From Paractinoplanes durhamensis (GTDB taxonomy: Bacteria; Actinomycetota; Actinomycetes; Mycobacteriales; Micromonosporaceae): a DNA stretch of 42,284 nucleotides. The notes under the pieces are model-generated. The model made no database searches, had not been told where the DNA came from, and saw only the letters and a list, made by a program, of their open reading frames with translations. A program made the translations under genes and the position numbers. The stretch lies in assembly GCF_016862175.1 (NCBI RefSeq), contig NZ_BOML01000094.1, forward strand, positions 1-42,284. Reading direction: 5' to 3'. This document shows, piece by piece, positions 30,983 to 40,618 of this stretch (its first letter is position 1; the number at the start of each line of letters is the position of its first letter).

Positions 30983-31746
30983 GCTTTTACCACCCGAACG
31001 CCCGTGCTCCCGATCTCGTCGGCGAGCACGGCGTCTATGCCGTTGTCGGTGATGAGCAGGTCCAGGTCGGAGACTTCGCCGAACCGGGCCAGATAGTCGT
31101 TGCCGATCTTGGTGTGATCGGCGAGGAGGACGACCCGCCGGGCGGCCGCGATCATGGCCCGCTTCACCGCGGCCTCGGCCGTGTCCGGCGTGGTCAGGCC
31201 GCGCTCGATCGAGCAGCCGTTGGTTCCCATGAAGGCGACGTCGGCGTACATCTCGGCGAGCGGGCGCAGCGCCCAGTCGTCCACCGTGGCCAGGGTCTTG
31301 CCGCGGAGCCGCCCGCCGAGCAGGAGCACCGTGAGGTTGGGCTTGGGGCCCAGGGTCGCGGCGAGCACCGGGGAGTTGACCACCACGGTCAGCTCGCGGT
31401 CGGCGGGCAGCAGCCGGGCGAGGTGGGCGGTCGTGGAGCCGGCGTCGAGGATGATCGCGCCCTCGTCCGGCAGTTCGGCCAGCGCCGCCTTGGCGATCCG
31501 CTCCTTCTCGCCGATCAGCACGGTGTCGCGGGTGGCCAGGGCCGGCTCGAAGCCGATCCGGTCGACCGGGATCGCCCCGCCGTGCACCCGATGCAGCATT
31601 CCGGCCCGCTCCAGCACGGTCAGATCCCGGCGGACCGTCTCGGCGGTGACGTTGAGGCTTTCGGCGAGGGCCATCACATCGACCCGGCCGTCCGCGCGGG
31701 CGAGCCGCAGGATCTCTTGCTGACGCTCCTCCGCGTACATCATCAT
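30979..31746 (-). CDS. DeoR-family transcriptional regulator of the PTS operon
   Basis: About 255 residues. The N-terminal DeoR helix-turn-helix (about 5-58) is 'DVMALAESLNVTAETVRRDL' followed by 'TVLERAGMLHRVHGGA'. The sugar-phosphate-sensing domain has 'AILDAGSTTAHLA'-like text ('AIILDAGSTTAHLARLLP') and 'FMGTNGCSIERGLTTPDTAE'. DeoR proteins of sugar operons normally repress until a sugar phosphate (for example fructose-1-phosphate) binds. The gene begins with GTG ATG ATG ATG; ATG 31746 is chosen because GGGG lies at a good distance. It is the first gene of the operon, so it probably controls itself. Confidence 0.9.
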   Translation of the reverse strand: MMMYAEERQQEILRLARADGRVDVMALAESLNVTAETVRRDLTVLERAGMLHRVHGGAIPVDRIGFEPALATRDTVLIGEKERIAKAALAELPDEGAIILDAGSTTAHLARLLPADRELTVVVNSPVLAATLGPKPNLTVLLLGGRLRGKTLATVDDWALRPLAEMYADVAFMGTNGCSIERGLTTPDTAEAAVKRAMIAAARRVVLLADHTKIGNDYLARFGEVSDLDLLITDNGIDAVLADEIGSTGVRVVKA

Positions 31747-31764
31747 CACCGCCCCGGTTGGATG

Positions 31765-31782
31765 TTGTTTTACCTTTGTTTT
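31765..31782 (-). promoter_or_regulatory. Candidate DeoR operator (TTGTTTT direct repeats)
   Basis: TTGTTTT occurs at 31765-31771 and again at 31776-31782, exactly 11 bases apart (one helical turn), directly upstream of the DeoR gene in a locally AT-rich stretch. ACCTTTG at 31772-31778 also has an inverted copy, CAAAGGT, at 31814-31820. DeoR-family operators are often short direct repeats of this kind. Confidence 0.45.
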
Positions 31783-31872
31783 CTTCCGCTTGTGCCCGAA
31801 AGCAATATGACGCCAAAGGTTTCGCCGACGTTAGGGACCTTCGGCCTCAGAATCGGCCGGAAGGCGGCTCGA

Positions 31873-32931
31873 TCAGCGCGCGGCGGGGCGGCGGCGGGCG
31901 GGCGGCCACGTCGAGCGGCGGGCCGGTGGCGCGGTCGAACCGCGGACCACCAGGCGGGTCGGCACCGTGATCCCGTCGCCGTCCGCCTCCCCGCCGAGCA
32001 ACCGCAGCACCATCCGGCCGGCCAGCTCGCCCTGGCGGCGGACCGGCTGGGCCACCGTGGTCAGGTCGGCCAGCTCGGCGTGCGGATGGTCGTCGATGCC
32101 GACCACCGAGATGTCCTCGGGGATACGCAGGCCGGCCCGGCGCAGGGTGCGGACGGCGCCGAACGCGACCTCGTCGGAGTGGGCGTAGACGGCGGTCGGC
32201 GGCGTGCGCAGGCTGAGCAGCCGGGACATGGCGTCGGCGCCGCTGACGCCGCCCCACGGGACGGTCACGGTCAGCGCCGGGTCGGCCGGGATCCCGGCCT
32301 CGGTCAGGGCCTCGGCGTAGGCGCGGGTGCGGCCGGGGGCGACCGGCCAGTCGGGCTGCTCCGGGTCGAGGGTGGCGATCATGCCGATCCGGCGGTGGCC
32401 GAGGAAGACCAGGTGGTCGACGGCCTGACGGCCGGCGGCGGCGTCGTCGATGCAGACGTACGGATAATTCTCGATCTGGCCGCCGGCGGCCACGATGTGC
32501 ACGCCCATCAGCGCGAGCCGTTCGCGTTCGGGCTCGTCGACCGGAAGGCCGATCACCACGAGCGCGTCGACCTTGCGGCGGGCCGGCAGCCGGCGGAAGA
32601 AATCGTGCCGGTCGGCGGCGTCGCCGACGTGGTAGAGCAGCACATCCAGGTCGGCGTCGCGCAGCACCGCCTCGAGGCCGTCGAGCATCGCGGCGAAGAA
32701 CCAGCGGGAGATGTGCGGCACCACCACGCCGACCCGGTCGGTGGCGCCGCCGGCCAGCCGGGACGCCTCGGGCGAGACGACGTAGGCGAGCTCCTCGGCG
32801 GCGGCCAGCACGCGGGCCCGGGTCGCCGTGGCGACGTGCGGATGGTTGGCCAGCGCGCGCGAGGCAGTCGCCATCGACACACCGGCTCGGCGTGCGACAT
32901 CCGCCATGTTGATCTTCGACGCCGGCGGCAC
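31873..32931 (-). CDS. LacI-family regulator of the trehalose-type transporter
   Basis: A 352-residue LacI/GalR-type repressor. The DNA-binding headpiece (about 8-55) is 'INMADVARRAGVSMATASRA' then 'LANHPHVATATRARVLAAAE'. The hinge and sugar-binding core follow ('DRVGVVVPHISRWFFAAMLD', 'LGHRRIGMIATLD', 'SVVGIDDHPHAELADLTTVA'). The C-terminal ~30 residues are Arg/Pro-rich and non-conserved. GTG 32931 has AAGGTG five bases upstream. It diverges from the LpqY-type gene and very likely represses that operon in response to the imported sugar or a derivative. Confidence 0.92.
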   Translation of the reverse strand: MPPASKINMADVARRAGVSMATASRALANHPHVATATRARVLAAAEELAYVVSPEASRLAGGATDRVGVVVPHISRWFFAAMLDGLEAVLRDADLDVLLYHVGDAADRHDFFRRLPARRKVDALVVIGLPVDEPERERLALMGVHIVAAGGQIENYPYVCIDDAAAGRQAVDHLVFLGHRRIGMIATLDPEQPDWPVAPGRTRAYAEALTEAGIPADPALTVTVPWGGVSGADAMSRLLSLRTPPTAVYAHSDEVAFGAVRTLRRAGLRIPEDISVVGIDDHPHAELADLTTVAQPVRRQGELAGRMVLRLLGGEADGDGITVPTRLVVRGSTAPPARRSTWPPARRRPAAR

Positions 32932-32953
32932 GTCTGCACCTTAGCACCAACTT

Positions 32954-32967
32954 TGGAAGCGTTTCCG
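32954..32967. promoter_or_regulatory. LacI-type box 1 between regulator and binding-protein gene
   Basis: TGGAAGCGTTTCCG is a near-palindrome (GGAA-GCGT-TTCC) with the central CG of LacI-family operators. It is 22 bases upstream of the LacI start, so it could give autoregulation and block the divergent promoter. Confidence 0.6.
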
Positions 32968-33031
32968 GAGCTGCGTTTACAGATTGTGCAGGCGTTGTTG
33001 ACAGAGACGTAGGTCACATCGAGGGTGATTC

Positions 33032-33045
33032 TGCAAGCGGTTCCA
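33032..33045. promoter_or_regulatory. LacI-type box 2 upstream of the binding-protein gene
   Basis: TGCAAGCGGTTCCA shares the AAGCG core and TTCCA arm with box 1 and is partly symmetrical (10 of 14 positions). It lies 24 bases upstream of the GTG at 33069. TTGACA at 32998-33003 could be a -35 element between the boxes, but no good -10 is seen at the right distance. Confidence 0.45.
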
Positions 33046-33068
33046 ACGCCCGACGAAGGGATGGCACC

Positions 33069-34349
33069 GTGCTCAAGAGACTTGCCGTTCTCCTGCTTTT
33101 CGCCTCGCTGCTCACCGGCTGCGGGAGCGACAACAACAGCTCGACCACGCTCTCCTACTTCATCGCCGACGCCGCGCAGGCCGACGTCGCCGCCCGGTGC
33201 GCCACCGAATCCGGCGGCGCCTACGCCTTCGACATCCAGCGTCTGCCCAACAACGCGGCCGGCGGCCGGGAGCAGCTGCTCCGGCGGCTCGCCGCCCAGG
33301 ACCGCTCGCTCGACATCGTCAGCGTCGACCCGCCGTTCATGGCCGAGTTCGCCAACGCCGGCTTCCTGCGCCCGTTCACCGACTCCGAGAAGCAGGAGTT
33401 CTCGGCCGGCGTGCTGAAGGGCCCGCTCGAGCAGTCGACGTTCCGCAACACGCTCTTCTCGGCTCCGCTCTACGGCAACACCCAGCTCCTCTGGTACCGG
33501 AAGTCGGTGCTCCAGAAGGCCGGCGTCGACCCGGCCGCCGGCCCGGTCACCTGGGATCAGCTGATCAAGGGGGCGAGCCAGGCCGGGGTCACCTTCGCCG
33601 CGCAGGGCCGCCGCAACGAGAGCCTGATGGTCTGGGTCAACGCCCTGATCGCCTCGGCCGGGGGTTCGATCCTCGCGCCCGGCTCCGAAAACCTGCCGGC
33701 CGACCAGGTCAAGACCGGCCTCGACAGCCCGGCCGGCACGGCCGCGGTCACCGTCATGCACGACCTCGCGGTCTCCCCGGCCGCACCGGCCGGCTTCAGC
33801 ACGGCCGGCGAGGAGGACTCGCGGGCCGCCTTCCAGGAGGCCAACGGCGGGTTCATGGTCAATTGGCCGTACGTGTGGGCCGCCTTCGACGCCGCCATCA
33901 AGGAGGGGTCGCTGCCGGCCAACTTCAAGGACGACGTCGGCTGGGCCGCCTACCCGCGGGTCGAGGCGGGCCGGGAGAGCGCACCCCCGTCCGGCGGCCT
34001 CGGGCTGTCGATCAGCGCGTTCAGCCACCGGCAGGACCTCGCGGTGCAGGCGATCCGCTGCCTCGCCTCGAAGCAGAGCCAGACCGAGTTCATGGTCAGC
34101 GCGGGTAACCCGGCCGCCCTGTCGTCGGTCTTCGACGACCCGAAGATCCGGGAGATGTTCCCGATGGCCGACCAGATCCGCGAGGGCATGGACACCGCGA
34201 CCCCGCGCCCGGTCAGCCCCTACTACGGCGACGTCACCGGCTCGATCCAGACCGCGTTCCACCCGCCGGACGCGCTGAACCCGCAGACCACCCCCCGGGA
34301 GGCCAACAGCCTGCTCGAGGACGTCCTGTCCAACAAGCGACTGATCTAG
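33069..34349 (+). CDS. lpqY: LpqY-like trehalose-type ABC substrate-binding lipoprotein
   Basis: A 426-residue lipoprotein: signal peptide, lipobox LTGC, acylated Cys18. The mature protein follows the LpqY pattern: an early Cys in 'AARCATESGG', 'RLAAQDRSLDIVSVDPPFMA', 'APLYGNTQLLWYR', 'GGFMVNWPYVWAAF', 'AIRCLASKQSQ' and the C-terminal 'RPVSPYYGDV'. The two cysteines correspond to the disulfide-forming pair of LpqY. LpqY-SugABC of mycobacteria recycles trehalose, and ThuE of rhizobia is similar. Trehalose is therefore the likely ligand, though another alpha-glucoside is possible. GTG 33069 has AAGGG eight bases upstream. First gene of a five-gene operon. Confidence 0.85.
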   Translation: MLKRLAVLLLFASLLTGCGSDNNSSTTLSYFIADAAQADVAARCATESGGAYAFDIQRLPNNAAGGREQLLRRLAAQDRSLDIVSVDPPFMAEFANAGFLRPFTDSEKQEFSAGVLKGPLEQSTFRNTLFSAPLYGNTQLLWYRKSVLQKAGVDPAAGPVTWDQLIKGASQAGVTFAAQGRRNESLMVWVNALIASAGGSILAPGSENLPADQVKTGLDSPAGTAAVTVMHDLAVSPAAPAGFSTAGEEDSRAAFQEANGGFMVNWPYVWAAFDAAIKEGSLPANFKDDVGWAAYPRVEAGRESAPPSGGLGLSISAFSHRQDLAVQAIRCLASKQSQTEFMVSAGNPAALSSVFDDPKIREMFPMADQIREGMDTATPRPVSPYYGDVTGSIQTAFHPPDALNPQTTPREANSLLEDVLSNKRLI

Positions 34350-34357
34350 GAGCGGCC

Positions 34358-35314
34358 ATGAGTACGACTACGCCCGCCGCGCCCACGACGAAAGCCGCGG
34401 CAACCAAGACAACCCATCGACGGGTACGCCTCACCGACCGCGCCCGCAAGGAACGAAACCTGGGCTGGATGCTGGCCGGGCCGGCGTTCTTCGTGATGGT
34501 GGCGGTCACCGGCTACCCGATCCTCAACGCGATCTGGCTGTCGATGTTCGACTACCGGCTCACCGACCCGGGCGCCAAGAGCTTCGTCGGCCTCGGCAAC
34601 TACGCCACGATCCTCACCGACGGGCTGTTCTGGCGGCAGTTCGGCGTCACCGTGATCATCACGGTGGTCACCGTCGCGGTCGAGCTGGTGCTCGGCTTCG
34701 CCCTGGCGATGGTCATGCACCGGGCGCTCTACCTGCGCACCGCGCTGCGAACCGCCATTCTTGTTCCGTACGGGATCATCACGGTGGTCTCGTCCTACGC
34801 ATGGGCGTACGCGTTCAGCAGCACGTACGGCTTCGTGAACCCGACGTTCGGGCTCGGCGAGTTCGACTGGTTCGGCGGCACCTGGTCGGCGCTGTTCACG
34901 GTGTGCGTCGCCGAGATCTGGAAGACCACCCCGTTCATGTCGCTGCTGCTGCTCGCCGGCCTCGCCCAGATCCCGGACGACTACCTGGAGGCGGCCAAGG
35001 TCGACGGCGCCAAGGCCTGGCAGCGGGTCAAGCGGGTGATCCTGCCCAACATGAAGGCGGCCATCATGGTCGCCCTGCTGTTCCGCACGCTGGACGCGTT
35101 CCGGATCTTCGACAGCGTCTTCATCATGACGGCCGGCGCGCAGAACACCGAGACGCTGTCGTTCCTCGCCTACCGGCAGACCATCAGCCGGGTGATGATC
35201 GGCCTCGGCTCGGCGGTCAGCGTCATCCTCGCGATCCTCGTCGTACTCATCGCGGTGATGTTCGTGAAGGTCTTCCGCACCGATCTGTCGCAGCAGAGGG
35301 GGGACCGCAAGTGA
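34358..35314 (+). CDS. sugA: Sugar ABC transporter permease (SugA/MalF-like)
   Basis: A 318-residue permease with six predicted helices after a ~40-residue Thr/Lys-rich cytoplasmic N-terminus. The EAA loop is 'EAAKVDGAKAWQRVKRVILP' (about residues 209-228). The segment 'FDYRLTDPGAKSFVGLGNYA' before helix 2 is usual for the SugA/ThuF branch. ATG 34358 follows the lpqY stop by 8 bases with GGAG upstream. It pairs with the next permease. Confidence 0.9.
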   Translation: MSTTTPAAPTTKAAATKTTHRRVRLTDRARKERNLGWMLAGPAFFVMVAVTGYPILNAIWLSMFDYRLTDPGAKSFVGLGNYATILTDGLFWRQFGVTVIITVVTVAVELVLGFALAMVMHRALYLRTALRTAILVPYGIITVVSSYAWAYAFSSTYGFVNPTFGLGEFDWFGGTWSALFTVCVAEIWKTTPFMSLLLLAGLAQIPDDYLEAAKVDGAKAWQRVKRVILPNMKAAIMVALLFRTLDAFRIFDSVFIMTAGAQNTETLSFLAYRQTISRVMIGLGSAVSVILAILVVLIAVMFVKVFRTDLSQQRGDRK

Positions 35315-36141
35315 AGGCCAGCCGCAGCACTCAGCTCTTCTGGATCGCCGGGGCCATCCTGATCATTCTGTACGCGCTGATCCCGGTGTTCTGGATCGTG
35401 TCGCTGAGCTTCAAGGCCGGCGACGACATCACCAACAAGCAATTCCTGCCGACCGTGTGGAGCTGGGAGAACTACAAGACGGTCTTCGCCTCGGACCTCT
35501 TCACGACGGCGCTGCGCAACTCGGTCGGCATGTCCATCATCGCGACCACCATCTCGGTTATTTTGGCGACGCTCGCGGCGTACGCCATCAGTCGTCTTGA
35601 ATTTCCCGGGAAGCGTCTCGTCCTCGGCGTGGCCTTGGCCATCACGGTTTTCCCGGTTATCGCGATCGCGACGCCGCTGTTCAATCTGTGGCGCACGATC
35701 GGCCTCTACGACACCTGGCTCGGGCTGATCATCCCCTATCTCTCCTATTCGCTGCCGCTGTCGGTCTATGTGCTGTCCGCGTTCTTCCGCGAGATCCCGT
35801 GGGAGATGGAGCAGGCCGCCCAGGTCGACGGCGCCACCGCCTGGCAGGCATTTCGCCGGGTGATCGTGCCGCTGGCCGCACCGGGCGTCTTCACCGCGGC
35901 GATCCTGACCTTCTTCGCGGTCTGGAACGACTTCGTCTTCGGCATCACCCTCACCTCCAGCGAGGCGGCCCGGCCGGTACCCGCGGCACTCGCATTCTTC
36001 CAGGGCGCCTCGCAGTTCTCCCAGCCGACCGCGCCGATCGCGGCGGCGGCGGTGGTCGTGACGATTCCGGTCGTCATTCTCGTGCTGCTTTTCCAACGCA
36101 AGATCGTGGCCGGTCTCACCAACGGCGCCGTGAAGGGCTGA
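35311..36141 (+). CDS. sugB: Sugar ABC transporter permease (SugB/MalG-like)
   Basis: A 276-residue permease, six helices. The EAA motif reads 'EQAAQVDGATAWQAFRRVIV' (about residues 165-184) and 'FFAVWNDFVFGITLTSSEAA' near the end is typical of the MalG/SugB family. GTG 35311 overlaps the SugA stop by 4 bases (GTGA) and is preceded by a G-rich ribosome binding sequence (GAGGGGGGA). Confidence 0.9.
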   Translation: MKASRSTQLFWIAGAILIILYALIPVFWIVSLSFKAGDDITNKQFLPTVWSWENYKTVFASDLFTTALRNSVGMSIIATTISVILATLAAYAISRLEFPGKRLVLGVALAITVFPVIAIATPLFNLWRTIGLYDTWLGLIIPYLSYSLPLSVYVLSAFFREIPWEMEQAAQVDGATAWQAFRRVIVPLAAPGVFTAAILTFFAVWNDFVFGITLTSSEAARPVPAALAFFQGASQFSQPTAPIAAAAVVVTIPVVILVLLFQRKIVAGLTNGAVKG

Positions 36142-36144
36142 GCT

Positions 36145-37376
<1,232 letters not shown>

Positions 37377-37380
<4 letters not shown>

Positions 37381-38936
37381 GGGCCGGTCCGTGGTGGCGG
37401 CACGCGGTCATCTACCAGGTGTACGTGTGGAGCTTCGCGGACGCGGACGGCGACGGGATCGGCGACCTGCCAGGTGTCCGGTCCCGCCTGCCGTACCTCC
37501 GCGACCTCGGCGTCGACGCGATCTGGCTGAACCCCTTCTACCCCTCGCCGCAGGCCGACAACGGGTACGACGTCGCCGACTACCGGGACGTCGACCCGCG
37601 GTTCGGCACGCTCGCCGACCTGGACGCGCTGTTCGCCGACGCGCACGCGCTCGGCCTGCGGGTGATCATCGACCTGGTGCCCAACCACACCTCCCACCTT
37701 CATCCCTGGTTCCTCGCCGACCGCCGGGATCGCTACCTGTTCCGGGACGGCCGCGGCGACGAGCCGCCCAACAACTGGCGCAGCGCGTTCGGCGGCCCGG
37801 CCTGGACCCGGGTCGCCGACGGCCAGTGGTATCTGCACCTGTTCGCGGCCGAGCAGCCCGACCTCGACTGGACCAACCCGGCGGTGCGCGCCGAGTTCGA
37901 GGACATCCTGCGGTTCTGGTTCGACCGCGGCGCCGACGGGTTCCGGATCGACGTGGCGCACGGCCTGGCCAAGGACCCGCAGATGCCGGATCTCACCGAA
38001 GGGCACGTCGATGTGGGGTACGCGGCGGTCGGGCACCCCTACTTCGACCTGGACGAGGTGCACGACGTCTATCGGGACTGGCGGCGGATCAGTGACTCGT
38101 ACGCCGGAGATCGGGTCTTCGTCGGGGAGATCTGGGTGCAGAGTGCCGAGCGACTCGCTCTCTATCTGCGCCCGGACGAGCTGCACACGGCGTTCAACTT
38201 CAGCTTCCTGACCGCGCCGTGGGACGCGAAAGCGCTGCGTGCGGCGATCGACAACACCCTTCGTTCGCTGGCCTCGGTCGGTGCGCCGCCGACCTGGGTG
38301 CTCTCCAACCACGACGTCGTCCGGCACGTCACCCGCTACGGCGGCGGCGCGATCGGGCTGCGACGGGCCCGGGCGGCGGTGCTGCTCATGCTGGCGCTGC
38401 CCGGCTCGGCCTACGTCTACCAGGGCGAGGAGCTCGGCCTGCCCGAGGTGACCGACCTCCCCGATGACGTACGCCGGGATCCGACCTTCCTGCGCACCGG
38501 CGGGCGCGAGCTCGGCCGCGACGGCTGCCGGGTGCCGTTGCCGTGGTCGGGCAGCTCACCGTCGTACGGCTTCGGGCCCGGACCGGCCGCCTGGCTTCCG
38601 CAGCCGGAGTCCTGGGCCGCGCACACCGCCGAGCGTCAGGACGGTGACCCGGCCTCGATGCTCAACCTGTACCGGGCGGCGCTGCGGCACCGGCTCCCCT
38701 GCTTCGGCTCCTTCGGCGACGGTTCGCTGACCTGGCTGCCGTCGGCGCCGGACGTGCTGGCTTTCCGGCGCGGACCGGGCGCGGTCTGCGTGGTGAACGT
38801 GGGCGACGATCCGGCGCCGCTGCCCTCGCTCGGCGGGACCCTCGTGCTGGCCAGCGATCCTTCGGTCACCGCGGAGACCATCGGCGGCGCGAGCGCTGCC
38901 TGGTTCACCGTGGCCGGACCCGATACAGCGACATGA
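37377..38936 (+). CDS. GH13 alpha-glucosidase
   Basis: A 519-residue cytoplasmic GH13 enzyme. The four conserved regions are visible: 'DLVPNHTS' (region I), 'GFRIDVAHGL' with nucleophile Asp192, 'FVGEIWV' with acid/base Glu251 and 'VLSNHDVVRH' with Asp313. The N-terminus WWRHAVIYQVYVWSFADADG and 'YPSPQADNGYDVADYRDVDP' fit the oligo-1,6-glucosidase/alpha-glucosidase subfamilies. No signal peptide, so it acts on sugar already imported, consistent with being the last gene of the transporter operon. GTG 37377 overlaps the SugC stop (GTGA). Whether it cleaves trehalose, maltose or isomaltose cannot be decided here. It overlaps the converging membrane-protein gene by 32 bases. Confidence 0.92.
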
Positions 38937-39843
38937 CCAGGGCGGCGAGGCCGAGCAGGTAGAGCGCGCCGTGGGCCGCGGGCCGGACGGCATCCCAGTC
39001 GAGGCCGCCCTGCCACGGGTCGAGGCTCCAGGAGATCGGATCTTTTGTTAAATCCGCGGGCTGGGCGGGGACGACGGCCACCATAGTGGCGCTCAGGCCC
39101 GGCCGGCTGAGGCGTATGCGCTCCTCGGCCTCGCGGATCAGGGCGGGGTCGGCCTGCCCGATGCTGACCTCGTTGCCGCTCACCTGCGCGGCGCTGTCAC
39201 ACACGGCCAGGAAGACGACGGTGTCGGTGTGGCCGGCCGGCAGCCGGCCGCAGGTGACGGTGCGATCGGGCTCGGTGAGGTCGGCGGCGGCGCCCACCGC
39301 GGTGCCGGCCAGCGCCAGGACGGCCAGCAGGCCGGCGCCGGCCAGACCGTAGCCACGGTCCGACGCGAGGGCCGCATTCGTCGCGACCAGCACCAGCAGC
39401 AACGCCACCACGGGCAGGCCGACGTAATAGGCCGGGCTGGTATTGGCGTACCAGGCGAGGCCCGCCAGGCCGACCACTGCCGCGGGCCACAGCCGGCGCT
39501 GCCGGAGTCCGGCCGCGGCCGCTCCGAGCACCGCCACTCCCAGCATCGCGGCGGCCGCCGTCAGCAGCACCACCGCGAGCACGCCGGCGTGCCTGCCCAC
39601 CTCGGTCGGCCAGCCGTAGCCCCCGCCGTCGGCGTCGATCACCCCGGCGGCCAGGGTCAGCGTGGCGAGGCCGGCCAGGCCGGCCCGTCCCGGCCAGGAG
39701 CCGACAGCGCCGCCCTTCTCGACCGCCAGGCCGAGCAGCGCGGCAGTCGCCAGCGTGCCGGTGTAGGGCAGCAGCTCGCGGTGCAGGGCCAGCTGTGCGG
39801 TGAGCGCACCGGCGCTGATCAGGAAGAGCCAAACCCATCGCAT
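38905..39843 (-). CDS. Multi-pass membrane protein, unknown function
   Basis: A 312-residue protein with about eight hydrophobic segments: a cluster over residues 1-185 ('WLFLISAGALTAQLAL', 'GLATLTLAAGVI', 'GVLAVVLLTAAAAMLGVAVL', 'VGLPVVALLLVLVATNAAL' and others) and one at the C-terminus ('LYLLGLAALVMSL'). Between them is an external-looking domain (about 190-285) with two Cys (TVTCGRLPAG ... LAVCDSAAQV) that could form a disulfide, and 'WSLDPWQGGLDWDAV'. I do not recognise the family. It converges on the GH13 gene. Confidence 0.7.
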   Translation of the reverse strand: MRWVWLFLISAGALTAQLALHRELLPYTGTLATAALLGLAVEKGGAVGSWPGRAGLAGLATLTLAAGVIDADGGGYGWPTEVGRHAGVLAVVLLTAAAAMLGVAVLGAAAAGLRQRRLWPAAVVGLAGLAWYANTSPAYYVGLPVVALLLVLVATNAALASDRGYGLAGAGLLAVLALAGTAVGAAADLTEPDRTVTCGRLPAGHTDTVVFLAVCDSAAQVSGNEVSIGQADPALIREAEERIRLSRPGLSATMVAVVPAQPADLTKDPISWSLDPWQGGLDWDAVRPAAHGALYLLGLAALVMSLYRVRPR

Positions 39844-39852
39844 CGGGGCATG

Positions 39853-40506
39853 CTAATGGTCGGCGGGCGGTCGGCGTGGGGGTCGCCAGTTCTCGGCGAT
39901 CCGATCCATCGCCTCCACGTCGGGCATCGCGCCGGGCAGCGGCGTCGTGCCGCTGCGCAGGCCGTCGAGCATCAGCGTCAGGTAGCGGCGCCACAGGCCC
40001 GGCTCGACCGGCTCGGTGTACTCCAGCAGCGCCGCCAGCATGAACTGGATCAGGCCCAGATCGGCGCCACCCACGTCGGGACGCACCACGCCGGCCTGCT
40101 GGCAGCGGACGACCAGCGCCTCCACCACCGGGGCCAGGCGCTCGCGGACCTCGGCCACCCGATTCCGGCCGTACGCCCGGCTGAACGCGATGTCGCGCAG
40201 GCCGCGGTCGTCGGCCATCGCGGCGATGGCCCGCTCGGCGAAGCGGTTCAGGCCGGCCCAGGGGTCCGGGTCCTCCATCGCCTCGGCCGCCCAGCCGACG
40301 ATCACTTCCAGCCGGCTGTCGAACAGCGCCTCGACCAGGTCCTCCCGGGTCGGGAAACGGCGGTAGACGGTGCCGACGCCCAGGCCGGCATGGTGCGCGA
40401 TGTCGTCGAGCATCACGTCCACCCCGCGGGCGGCGAACACCTCCTGGGCGGCCTGCAGGATGCGCTGCCGGTTGCGCTCGGCATCCCTGCGTAGGGGCTT
40501 CGTCAC
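39853..40506 (-). CDS. TetR-family repressor of the adjacent exporter
   Basis: About 217 residues. The N-terminal TetR helix-turn-helix (about 8-55) is 'RDAERNRQRILQAAQEVFAA', 'VDVMLDDIAHHAGLGVGTVY' and 'RRFPTREDL'. The remaining helical part is the ligand-binding domain ('AFSRAYGRNRVAEVRERLAP'). GTG 40506 is chosen because homology begins there; the longer start at ATG 40545 would lie inside an operator. It diverges from a DHA2-type exporter and very likely represses it until an exported compound binds. Confidence 0.9.
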   Translation of the reverse strand: MTKPLRRDAERNRQRILQAAQEVFAARGVDVMLDDIAHHAGLGVGTVYRRFPTREDLVEALFDSRLEVIVGWAAEAMEDPDPWAGLNRFAERAIAAMADDRGLRDIAFSRAYGRNRVAEVRERLAPVVEALVVRCQQAGVVRPDVGGADLGLIQFMLAALLEYTEPVEPGLWRRYLTLMLDGLRSGTTPLPGAMPDVEAMDRIAENWRPPRRPPADH

Positions 40507-40525
40507 ATCGACAGCGTAGTCGAAA

Positions 40526-40602
40526 CAGAGGCTTAACCTCCACATGGAGGAAGTGCCTCAACTTCGGGGTACGCTCGCCGAGAAGTGGAGGACTGCCCTC
40601 AA
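40526..40602. promoter_or_regulatory. Three TetR-type operator copies in the regulator/exporter intergenic region
   Basis: The pattern nnGAGG-N5-CCTCnn occurs three times: CAGAGG-cttaa-CCTCCA (40526-40542), TGGAGG-aagtg-CCTCAA (40545-40561) and TGGAGG-actgc-CCTCAA (40586-40602). The first read on the minus strand is also TGGAGG-N5-CCTC. Spacing is 19 and 41 bases. The copies sit between the TetR start (40506) and the exporter ATG (40619), as expected for a repressor controlling both genes. Confidence 0.7.
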
Positions 40603-40618
40603 CTAATCGGAGACGTAC

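Noticed and set aside
32998..33003. TTGACA as a -35 element for the lpqY-like gene
   Set aside because: No TANNNT-like -10 sequence lies 16-19 bases downstream, so a complete promoter cannot be claimed.
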